A DNA stretch of 64,000 nt from Spisula solida (Eukaryota; Mollusca; Bivalvia; Venerida; Mactridae), in the NCBI GenBank assembly GCA_947247005.1, contig OX365947.1, forward strand, positions 31,142,760-31,206,759, written 5' to 3'. The notes under the pieces are model-generated. The model was not told where the DNA came from and searched no databases. It worked only from the letters and a program-made list of their open reading frames with translations. The position numbers were made by a program, and so were the translations under genes. Positions 48,201 through 60,200 of the stretch are shown piece after piece; position 1 is the first letter of the stretch; each line of letters opens with the position of its first letter.

Positions 48201-51200
48201 GTTAGTTTTCGTGTTGTATGACGCAGACAATATTCAATTCTCAGACTAAGTGACGTATTTGCTTTTTAAATTTAGGTCCGGACAACTGGGGATACATATT
48301 TCATACAGGGTTCCTTCCTCATGCTACCGCCAGCGACTTGATAGTGCAGATTGTTACTCCTGGTCTTGGAACTAACGTACACATACAGGGATCGCTTGAA
48401 GGCAATGTTATAGACCTTTGGGTCAAAGTGAAACGAGACCATGCAGTAAGTAAAATCTAAAATGTTTTGTTGTTTTTGGATTATCGAACTTTTATGACAG
48501 CAAATTATTGTTAGCATTTATGTAACCTTATGTACAAAGTGCAGTTTTATGATTAAGGCATGTCATGTTTTTTATGTTTTCCGTGCTCCTAACAATTAAC
48601 ACATATGTTCACAAAACCATCACAATCAAATAGATCTATACAGTGTCATAGGGTATGGCTAAAATTCGGAAACCGCGATAACCCTGTCCTGAGCACTTTA
48701 GGCTAGTCCAAAAGGTGGAAAACACCAACATAATGGAAGAAAGCGGATTGCAAACAATATATGCATGATTTAGAGTCGAAGGGAAGCAACTCTGGCAAAA
48801 TTAGTATTTTGTCTTACAAACATTTTACTTAAATGTGAGTTTTGGCATACTCGTACAATTAACATTCTGTCGTCAATTATTGGCTTTGTGTAAAAAACAT
48901 CTTATTCCTTGTATTGACTGGATTGATCGGAAAAAAGTTTACGAAGAGATAATGGGCTTTAAATGTAATAACGATACAAGGCATCATACTTATTAATACT
49001 CAATTTTCAAAAGGTACGATACGGTCACCAGTGGTGGTAATTGGCTTTGATAGTTGACTTTGAAATGTACAACATATCAATCTTTTTGTGGTATAATGCC
49101 AGTTCTGCGATCAGTTAGCAAACAGCAAAATTAGTCTTACTATTTTGAAATTCACCAGAAATTAAAACCGTAGAAAAGGTGCTTTCCGTTTTGGGGACTT
49201 AAAGAACGCTAAATATTACACCCGTAAAAATAACAAGCATACGAGACTTAGAAGTCCGGACAAAAAATTCCATCAGAACTTAAACATTTTCTGGAATTAT
49301 TCACACTGTCACAAAATGTAGGAAAGTTAAAAATATATGTACCGAATCATGTTCGTTGCAAACTAAACTACATTTTTGTACTCTTATCAATTCAGGTAGA
49401 ATTAAGAATTCCAATAGAATATATGCAACAAACGGATGCCACGCAGCTGGATTGGACCGTACAACCACGTGGCATACGAATAGAATCTAGGGATGATCGA
49501 ATAGGTGTACGCGCTATAAGCAACGACGGGTCTGGTAGTTCATTTATTGTACTACCCGATGATATTCTAGGTACAGAATACAATGGAATTACTTTGGGTA
49601 AGTATTGAATGAAACTATTATTTCGTTTAGTGTTACAGTTTGTTGGTCCATATTGTGTAAAGAGGATACAGCATCCCCAACACTGCAGTATACTGTACAC
49701 CGGATATTGCGCATAAATTGGAGTAACAGCATTACTTTCCGCAACAATGGACTGGAATCGTGTGTAAGTTAAACCATGCTATTTTCCAAACGACTGATTC
49801 CTTCACGCACCTCAAAAGTTTTTAAATATCTTCATATATTTTCCTAGCCATATAATACATCAAACTATAGCAGATAATCGTTTAAGTACTTAAATTCCCT
49901 TGTAATGTGAGACTGCTCGTTCTCAAATGTTGATGATCGTGATGCTGCAAATGTGTTTGGAATAATTGTATTACCAAAGTACGTATAATTGTTTTTATGC
50001 CCCCGTATCGATAGATCGGGAGGCATATAGTGATTCACCTGTCCGTTCGTTCGTCCGTCCGTTCGTCCGTCCGTCCTGGTTAACCCAAATTGACCGTTTC
50101 TTCTAGCATCTTTATGGCTTGCTACAAAGCTTCCAAACTTGCATGGATGTTGTATATGAACACTCTCCACAAACCTGTATCACCTGACCCCATTTTGACC
50201 TTCACCTTGACCTAATTTTGGACTTAGACTTATTTATGGACAAGGCTTCCACAGGGGGGCATAAGCGTTTATTGAACGCAGTCTTGTTTAATTGAGCACT
50301 TGTTTGCAATCAGCCAAAATATGTTTGAAAAAATGACGAAAGTACAAAAACACTTACTAAAGCAGATACAAATAACTGTACAATTATCTCGTTTGTGTAC
50401 GGTGTATTGAACATCATTTTGACTACATTACTAATTTACTCGCGATAGTTAGGTGTAAGGTATACATCAGTGCTTAATATTACTTGCGCTTTTTAGCTGA
50501 TCTGGCACAAAGCGCCAAGGTGAGTTTTTAGGATCGAGTTATGTCCGTCGTCGTCCGTCGTCAACAATTTCTAAAAACAACATCTCCTAAACCATTTTGT
50601 CAATTTCAACCGGTGTGTTCCCAGCTTGAAGCTCTACCAAAGTTGTTAAAATAATTCCATTTCATACAGAAAATCTTAGCAAAGATATTTAGTGTGTAGC
50701 ATTGTCTAGAGGACCTCTAATACGATTGTAAAAGTCATTGCCATAGGGTCAAAAGAGGTCCTGGGTTAACTCCATTTTTATAGGAAACTTTGAACAATCT
50801 GCTTCTCCGAAACTACGAGGCTTAGAGGTAAGATATTTTGTATGTAGCATTGTCTAGTGGACCTTAACCAAGTTTGTTCAAATTATTGCCCAAGGGCCAC
50901 CATTAACCCCGCCTCGGGGGTCACTTGATTTGTATAGGCCTATATAGGAAATTCTAACACGATCCGCGGATTAATCCACATACACATAGAGAAAACCGAA
51001 CCATGTATTATTACCGCAATAAAACATGGTATCAAATTGGCTGTTACTATTTACGCCCCGTATCACGTGACATATTTATGAATGAATGAACGTTAACTTT
51101 ATATTATAAACTATACAAAATATTTCAAGAAGTTGAATGTTGGAAGTAATGTTTTGAAGATTTTACTTTGGATGTTTTGTTGCATCAAATATGAAGTTGG

Positions 51201-54200
51201 TGGGGTACAATTTAGGCCAACATTTATTACATGCATACCATTTGTTAGGATCTTGTTAAAACATAACAATGTGGACACAAGCTATATAAGAACATATTTT
51301 ATTATTTAGATCATAGACGATATAAAAGTGTCGTATTTAAACACCTTCCTAATTTATTAAGTTCAAGGTAAAACACTTCACACTCTGAATAAAATGTCTG
51401 CCAATCAGCTTTTTATAGCTGAAACTAGGGCATTCAGCATTTTTAAAGATGAAAATAGGTCGTTCGGCTTTTTGACATTTGTCATTTTTCTCGTTGAGTA
51501 GTGTGTTGGGCATTTTACTGTGTAATCGTGGTCTGTGTTGTTTTCATGTTTTTGGGTCTAGACTGTTTTAGTTGAGTGCTGCCTTAGTTCAATTTCTGAT
51601 GTTTTACTTTATTTTACAGAGGCTCCGGCGGATGAAGACGGAGAGGTGTTAGTTGTTGCAGCAAAAAGTAGTACGAGTGTTAGTATAGTGTATAACTCTT
51701 ACGGAACAAGAGCTGGTCTGAGTGTAAGTGTTGTTCCCTTTTTTAAATGCTGAGCATAGCCTTTATTTGCCAGTCAGCTTTATGCTGAAATATCGCAGGC
51801 ATATATGTGTGCCCCCACCCGAATTCGAACCCAGCTACGGAGGCCAAATTATTAGTCTTGCAAGTACAATTAGTGCTAAGTGCTACACGGACATATGACG
51901 TATATATCACACAATTGTTCATATAATACTGAGGTAAATTCGGTTCTTCTATGTTCCGTGTGACAATACACACTACATAAGGTAAGCTACTTACCCAGAT
52001 CAGGGGCAGGTCCAGAATTTGGCGTTAGGGGGGCGTACATTTATGTATTGACCCCTCCCCTCAAAGAAATGTGCGAGCGAAGCGAGCTAGAAAAAATGTA
52101 TATAACCGAGTCATCCACATAACGTAGGTAACTGTCAGGGACATGTCATGACTTTGGACTACAAATACTAGATTCTATCTGTTCCGACCACGTGTAAGGA
52201 CGACATCCATAGAATGTATGTTTATTCAATGTTGCACTAGTATGTAGTATTGTTATAGACCTGTTGGGTTGGCATCCATAGTATGTAGGTTTATTAAAGC
52301 TGTGTATAGTGTTCTTATAGAAATGTTAAGGCGACATCCATAGAATGTAGGTTTATTCTACGTTATGTAGTGTTGTTATATAGAAATGTTAGGACGACAT
52401 CCATAGTATGTATGTTTATTCTATGTTGTATATAATGTAGTTTTTGCCGAGCATGCTTGGTGCGTGCGTGCGTGCTTGGTGCGTGCGTGCGTGCTTGGTG
52501 CGTTCGTGCGTGCTTGGTGCGTGCGTGCGTGCTTGGTGCGTGCGTGCGTGCTTGGTGCGTGCGTGCGATATTGTCCGGACTATAACTTTGTTATGCTTTG
52601 ACCAATTTGCTTACATTTGGCATGAATGTTCACCTCCATGAGGCGGAGTTGCATGTCCAACTCCCAGGTTCCTATCTTAAAGGTCAAGGTCACAGTTGGA
52701 GGTCAAAGGTCAAATTGAAGCTTACTGGACCATAACTTTGTTATGCTTTGACCAAAATTGCTTATATTTGGCATGACGGTTTACCTCCATGAGGCGGAGT
52801 GTCATGCACAACACGCAGGTTCCCATCTCAAAGGTCAATGTCACTGTTGGAGGTCAAAGGTCAAATTGAAGATTACTGGACGATAACTTTATGCTTTGAC
52901 CAATCTTGCTTATACTTGGCATGAATGTTCACCTCCATGAGGTTGAATGTCATGCACAAACCCCCGGGTTCCGATCTCAAAGGTCAAGGTCACAGTTGCA
53001 TGTCAAAGGTCAAATTGAAGCTTGTCCGGACCATAACTTTGTTATTCTTTGAACAATCTTGCTTATACTTGGCATGAATGTTCACCTCTATGAAGAGGAG
53101 TGTCATGCCAAACCCAAGGTTTCCATCTCAAAGGTCAAGGTCACAATTTGAGGTCAAAGGTCAAATGGAAGCTTGTCCGGACCATAACTTTGTTATTCTT
53201 TGACCAATCTTGCTTATACTTGGCATGAATGTTCACCTCCATGAAGAGGAGTGTCATGAAAAACCCCAAGGTTCCTATCTCAAAGGTCAAGGTCAGTGTT
53301 GGAGGTCAAATTGAAGATTGTCCGAACCATAACTTTGTTATGCTTTGACCAATCTTGCTTATACTGAGCATGAATGTTCACCTCAATGCATGGTTCATAC
53401 AGGTTCATACAGAACTTTCAAGTACTTTTTTCCAATTTTCAAGGACTGCAAAATCGCATTTGTCGCGGCAATTACCATTGCTTAAAACTTAGTGTTGTTT
53501 GACCAGGTTGTTGAAAACAAGCATTTATTCCGTTTATTCTGATATTCATGATGACCAACGACCATTTTGCACACATACCTTATGTTACCTTATGTAGATT
53601 CTGCACGCAGCACTGATGGGTGCTCTCTATGCAGCTCTTCGTTAGTATGATACACAATACGTTTAACTTCCAGCGATAGTTTATAATCCGCCTTAAAGTC
53701 AAAACGTAGAGAAGGGATTTCCAGTAGTTATCTAGCCTATTTTCGAACTGAGGTATGTCCTTTGAAATAATGATGTGTTCTGGAAGACTGTTCCATAAAT
53801 CAACAACTCTAACTGTAAAGCTATTAAGTCTCAAGTCCTTGTTGCATCTTACTTTTTCTAGGCTATTTCCTCTAGTAATTGAGATGTTACTAAGTTTGAA
53901 AATATCTCCAGTAACTTTGTCGCCATAAATTCCTTTCAATATTTTGAATGTTTCAATCATATCCCCTCTCATCCTACGGTATTTTAATGTTGGAAGTTTC
54001 AGTTTACGCAATCTCTCTTCATATGTTAAATCCTTCATAGTTGGTAGCATTTTAGACGCTCTTCTTTGAACATTTTCAACAGCTTCAATGTCTTTTTTCT
54101 TATATGGAGACCATACACTACTTTCATATTCTAAATTTGGTCTGACCAGAGATTTAAATAAAAGTTTAAACATGCTATTATCCATGTAAGTAAACGACCT

Positions 54201-57200
54201 TCTCATAAGTCCAGCTATCTGGTTAGCTTTATTTATTTGTAGTTGAATATGTTTATCAAAATTCAGATGGTTGTCTATAGTTACACCTAGGTCCTTTATA
54301 AAATCAACTGATTCCAGGGACGTAATTTCCCCATTATAAGTATTCATATGATATTTGTTTTCAGTTGGATAACTGGTCTTGTTGTGAAAGGGTAACATCT
54401 TGCACTTTTCAGATTGAAATTTAAGCAACCGTTTTGAACTCCAATCAAATAAGCTATTCAAATCATGTTGTATAATAGATACATCCCTTTCAGAGTTTAT
54501 ATGTCTATATGATTTGGTATCATCTGCGAACAAGTAGACATTTGAGTCAACTCATTCCGGAAGGTAGTTTATAAATATGACAAATAATACTGGTCTAAGG
54601 AATAATCCCTGTGTAACGTTATGGGGGCTAGAAACAAATCCATTTACTTGGGTACATTGTTTTCTCACATATAAAAAGTTCTTAACCCACTCACACATGA
54701 AGGAGTTCAAACCATATGTTTCAGTTTCAGTAAAATCCAAGCCTTTCAGTATTTTCCTAACTTCATGTCTGGTTATTTCAATGTCCACACTACCATTATC
54801 GATATCTGGTTTGTCTGGTATGTCCGGCACAGACAGAATATCCTCGTTAGTAAATACACTAGTGAAGAAGTCAGCTAAAACTTCAGCCTTTTCCTGATCA
54901 CTACTCGCTATTTTAGTCTCCATTCCACTTTTTATATGTAGTTCAGATATCCCACTTCGATTCTTTCTTTTAGAATTAACAAACTTTCAGAAATTTGTGC
55001 AATTCACTTTTGCTGACTCGGCTACTTGTCGTTCTTTACGCTTTTTTTCATTTCTAACACAACGCTTCACTACATTTCTCGCCTTGCAGTATTCCCTATG
55101 ATCTTCTACAGTTTGTTTCTCCATATAACGTTCCCACAATCTTTGTTTACGCTTGAGTTTTCACAGAGTCTTTATTTAATGGAGTATTCCCATTGGTATT
55201 ACGTGGCTTTTTAACCGGTATGTGTCTTCCTATTGATTCACTCATTTAATTCATGAATTTGTCTAACATAGTAACTGGATCACTATCACCAAATTCCTGC
55301 AACCAGTCAATATCTATATCAGCACGCATAGCAGAGTATTCTCCCTTGTAATAATTTGGGGTTTCACAGTAATTTTTACTCCAGCGAAAATGCACAGTTA
55401 TACTGAAATTCAACAACACAGTGATCGATAGAGCCAACTGGCTCCAGGTATGATAATTCGGATATGTTGTTTTGATCATTCACTAGTATTAAGTCCAGCA
55501 ATGAAGACCATTGACCATGTCTATGTCTAGAATTAGAATCAACAACCTGGTGTAAATAGTTATCGCGTACACACTCAAGAAATTCACGACTGAATCCATC
55601 TGTATAAGTCCACGATGACCAGTTAATGTATGGAAGGTTAAAATCACCAGTTATTCTTACATGCTCTTCTCTCATCTCACAAGCTTTAGATAATAAGTCT
55701 AAAACAGCTCTAGAATTTAAATCCGATGAGAGACTTCTATAAACACACCCACATAGGATAGATTCAGATTTTAACCCATACGCTTTCATCAAATGCAGTA
55801 TCTAAGTTCAACCCAACTGGTAAAAATGAGTTTTTGACATATATGAGTGTCCCTCGTTTCGCATTTGTTGGAAAGTTGCTTGGAAACAATTCATAGCCGT
55901 TCAGATTAAACTCTGCCTTGTTGATGTCATAACGCACTTTTTCTGGTAATACTTCCGTTACAGAAATGATATCTGGACACTGACTTTCATCACTTAAAAA
56001 TCTGTCTTTACACTCATCACGTTAGTTTAGAAAATTATCTGCATTTGTATAAATGCATTTCAAACACTGTGAATTAACATTTTTAACAGTTTTAACTGAT
56101 TTAATAGAATGAGAACAGTTCAACACATTTACATTGTTGGGGCTCTTAGTGTCACTTACATGTCCTCTGAGTCCACTCTCAACTTTACTTTTATTACTTT
56201 CCTCTCCCGGGGGGGGGGGGTCGAACCACGTATTTGAATTCCCCCGCCATTTCTGCTTCATTTAAAGCTTTCGCCTCAATGGCCTTTAATTTGTTCTCTT
56301 CCCTTTCGGACTGAGACATGTCGTGTGTCACGCTTATTTTCCTCAATTTGTTATCAATTTGCAGTATTTTCAGTATCGATAGGTTTTTCATCAAATACAT
56401 TTTTGATTCATTATTTTTAATGGAAAACTTCAATGGTCGCAGACGGCTATCAACCTTCTTTCCGAGTCTGATCACTTTGCCAATAATGGCCGGCTCCACC
56501 TCTATTACACCACACAATTCATGCAAGAAGGAAACATCCTCTTTTTGTCTTAATTTTGTGTCCTCCTGGACAGATTCATCAACCCCGAATACAATGGTAT
56601 TATTCTCTCTAAATTTGCTATAACGTAATTCACCTACTTTGCTATCGTAGCCTCCACTTTATTTAGAACATTGATACTTGGTTAAGCAGTACTGGCAGTA
56701 GTTCTAATCGCGCTAGCTATCATTTCCTCCACACGCGAGATACTAGCCTTATTTAACAAATCATTTTCTATTTTAACGATTCTTGTTTCCATCGAGATTC
56801 AATTTCGTGATCAACCTTGATTCACAACTGGGACAGAACCAATGAAGGGAAGGGTTGCTAAACCCAGCATAATCCTCTGTCGAGATACCTAGACATGGGA
56901 TGCAATAATACAGATTACAAGACTCACACTGAATTACTTTCTCGTTCTCGTTGTTAAAGTCAACATTGCATACAGTGCAATTCCAGCTAACTTTTTCCTT
57001 TTTGGAGCTTTTCCTCTTGTGTTTGATGTAGAGATCGAGGTCGTCACGGCCGATACTCTCGTGATCTCCCTCGTTGCAACCGGTGTAGAGGCACTCTTTG
57101 GCTTCCTTCCCTCATCCTTGTCCTTGGAATTACGCATATTCAATTAACAATTCAGGACAAATACCCAAACTATAATACTTTCACTCCGGGAATTTCTCGC

Positions 57201-60200
57201 GGACGGCTGTTATTTAATTTCGCGCCTAAATGACATAATCGCAGGAATAAACAATGACCGATATTCTCAAAAATAATTCGTAATCCGTACACAGCACAGG
57301 TATTCGGCATGTTGGCTGTGACCCCCACCCCCTGCTAGTGAACCACTCTACAGCCCATACAGGGAGCTTAAACATGTTTAAATAGTGTCCGAACAACATA
57401 AAATAACATTTCATTAAATATCTGAAAAATACCCTTGGTGTCTTATAACTTTAGTAGAAGGTAAACAAGAATGTCACTGTCAGCTACGACTCAACTTCAC
57501 AGAAGCACTTCAAAGTTCTACAAATATGGACCCAGCTTAACAACTACCAGCTGTTTTCATGTGGGAAGAATACCCCTATATAATTAAACACCAACAACTA
57601 CTGGACCTTCACCTATTCGTCGATCACAGAGTCCTAAACTCTCGACGTACATTTTGTACGTTGGTATACTTACAAGTGATGTGAAGTCGGTGCTCGATTT
57701 GCACGTATGCAAAGCGCTTGGTACATGTTTATACTACGGTCAAACTATCGTTAATATGCGGTTCAAAAATGACACCTATCGCGGCGATCAACCCAGTTTT
57801 GGGCCGTATATTGGCGATAGTTTGGTCGCAGAATAAACATGTACCAAGTGCTTTGCAATACTGATAAAACTGTCAAATGTTTAGAACCGAAAGTTACTGT
57901 TTACAGCTTCATTAGACCTCGAAACATCAGGGTTACCAATCGTTAGTGCTTTATTTAAACTTACTGGCATGCATTTTTTCAGTTATTGTTGCTACCTGCG
58001 TAATACGTGCAAATCAAACACCGACTTCACATCACATGTAAGCCTACCAACGTACACATTGACAGTGACATTCTTGTTTACCTTCTACTAAAGTTATAAG
58101 ACACCAAGGGGATTTTTCAGATATTTAATGAAATGTTATTTTATGTTGTTCGGACACTATTTAAACATGTTTAAGCTCCCTGTATGGGTTGTAGATTGGT
58201 TCACTGGCAGTGGGTGGGGGGTCACCGCCAACATGCCGAATACCTGTGGTACACAGATCACAATTACAATGAAGATGAATAATTCCTTCACACGAATCAC
58301 ATTAATTAAATCAACGATTCGTCTCCATTTACGAGGATTTTCCCGATTTTAGAAATTAAGTCTGCTCTTCCTAAATTTTCAACACGACATCACCGGAAGT
58401 GGAAGTCTTATGTAGGTAAAAACCCACCAATATATAAATTTGTTCCGTTACTCAATGTCAGTCCCCAAAAATGTCAACTTTTTGTCCATAGGGCAATCTC
58501 AAATATATTAGTCAGTAGATGATTCTATATTATATAAGAAAAGTTGGTACCTCAAACGTGGTGAAAATATTTTCCCACACGCACGGATTGACTGCAAGTC
58601 CGTTAGCCACTACCCTACTTTCACTTTCATATCTAAGCCGATTGCCAACTATTTCTGAATAAATCTCAATTCACATACGAGTGTACAAAGCATTTAAACC
58701 CAATTTCATGATTCTAATGCCGATATATCAAGACATAGCACCATTTCTAGTCAACCCACGGTTTTTAAAAGGAATCCTGTACGAACCGGAAATTCAATTA
58801 CGCGCCGTAAAAATCGCACGTTGTGATAATTACAATTAAAGAATAAAAACCGTCCTGTACCCAACCGTACGTCAATTTACTTGTCGGAGAGCCCTGACGA
58901 CAGTATGTCTGTCTTTTATTCGTCTTTATTCGATATTTTGGTCTAATATGTTTGTTTTTTCTGATATTCTACTCGCAGAACATGAATTACAGGGCATTAT
59001 ATCAAAATGTACTCGTTTTTTTCAAAATTCAAGTACTTTTCAAGGACTTTTTGGCAGTTTCAAATTAAGTACTTTTAGAGTACTTGGCATCAAATTCGAG
59101 TACTTTTCAAGGCCTGTGCGAACCTTGGTCATGCCTGACCCCCAGGTTCCTGTCTTAAAGGTCAAGGACACAATTGGAGGTCAAAGGTCAAATTGAAGCT
59201 TGTTCGGACATAACTTTGTTATGCTAAGACCAATATTGCGTATATTTGGCATGAATGTTTATCTCCATGAGGAGGAGTGTCATGCACAACCCCAGGTTCC
59301 TATCTCAAAGGTCAAGGTCACAGTGTAGGTTTATTATATGTTGTACATAGTGTTGTTATAGACATGTTTGGGCTGCATCCATAGAATGTATGTTCATTTT
59401 ATATTGTGTAAAGGTTGTTATAGACATGTATGGGCGGCATCCATAGAATGTTGGTTCATCCTATGTTGTATATAGTGTTGTTATAGACATGTAAGGGCGG
59501 CATCCATAGAATGTTGGTTCATCCTATGTTGTATATAGTGTTGTTATAGACATGTAAGGGCGGCATCCATATAATGTAGGTTTATTCTTTGTTGTATATA
59601 GTGTTGTTATAGACATGTATGGGCGGCATCCATAGAATGTTGGTTCATCCTATGTTGTATATAGTGTTGTTATAGACATGTAAGGGCGGCATCCATATAA
59701 TGTAGGTTTATTCTTTGTTGTATATAGTGTTGTTATAGACATGTATGGGCGGCATCCATAGAATGTAGGTTTATTCTTTGTGGTATATAGTGTTGTTATA
59801 GACATGTATGGGCGGCATCCATAGAATGTTGGTTCATCCTATGTTGTATATAGTGTTGTTATAGACATGTAAGGGCGGCATCCATAGAATGTAGGTTTAT
59901 TCTTTGTTGTATATAGTGTTGTTATAGACATGTAAAAGTGGCATCAATAGAATGTAGGTTTATTCTTTGTTGTGTATAATGCTGTTATAGACATGTTAGG
60001 ACGGCATCCATAGAATGTAGGTTTATTTTATGTTGTATATAGTGTTAGTATAGACATTTTAGGGCGGCATCCATACAATGTATGTTTATTCTTTGTTGTA
60101 TATAGTGTTGTTATAGACATGTAAGGGCGGCATCCATAGAATGTTGGTTCATCCTATGTTGTATATAGTGTTGTTATAGACATGTATGGGCGGCATCCAT

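Larger units (their letters stand above)
53500..57185 (-). mobile_element. CR1/L2-type LINE, about 3.6 kb, internally deleted
   Basis: From 5' to 3' on the minus strand: ORF1 start near 57,142, PHD-like finger (56,995-56,800), further ORF1 (56,526-56,022), endonuclease (55,792-55,376), and reverse transcriptase in two pieces (54,923-54,552 and 54,533-53,580). The 3' end comes near 53,500 after 'cagaataaacggaataaatg'. The middle of the reverse transcriptase is deleted and several frame changes separate the parts, so the copy is dead although recognisable throughout. It sits inside the hAT-like element. Confidence 0.88.
53402..59124. mobile_element. degraded hAT-like element splitting the 151-bp array
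   Basis: The left end 'ggttcatacagaactttcaa' with 'gtact' and the inverted right end 'ggttcgcacaggccttgaa' with 'aagtact' are similar. Several AAGTACTTTTCAAGG-type motifs lie just inside the right end (59,018-59,110) and one inside the left (53,418-53,453). Interrupted repeat units on both sides show insertion into the array. A clean 8-bp duplication is not visible, and about one third of a unit is lost at the junction. No transposase was recognised. The interior is mostly a LINE and a foldback. Confidence 0.55.

Noticed and set aside
52444..52641. Open frame rich in ACVRAWCVRA repeats
   Set aside because: It is a translation of the 19-bp GT-rich minisatellite with no start context or splice support.
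52570..53400. Repeats with variable gaps that might be a CRISPR array
   Set aside because: The full 151-bp unit is repeated, so there are no spacers.
54577..54897. + strand frame of 106 codons
   Set aside because: It is the antisense shadow of the LINE reverse-transcriptase piece.
57226..58352. Two frames starting MKCYFMLFGHYLNMF on opposite strands as duplicated genes
   Set aside because: They are the mirrored arms of the foldback element and lack protein-like conservation.
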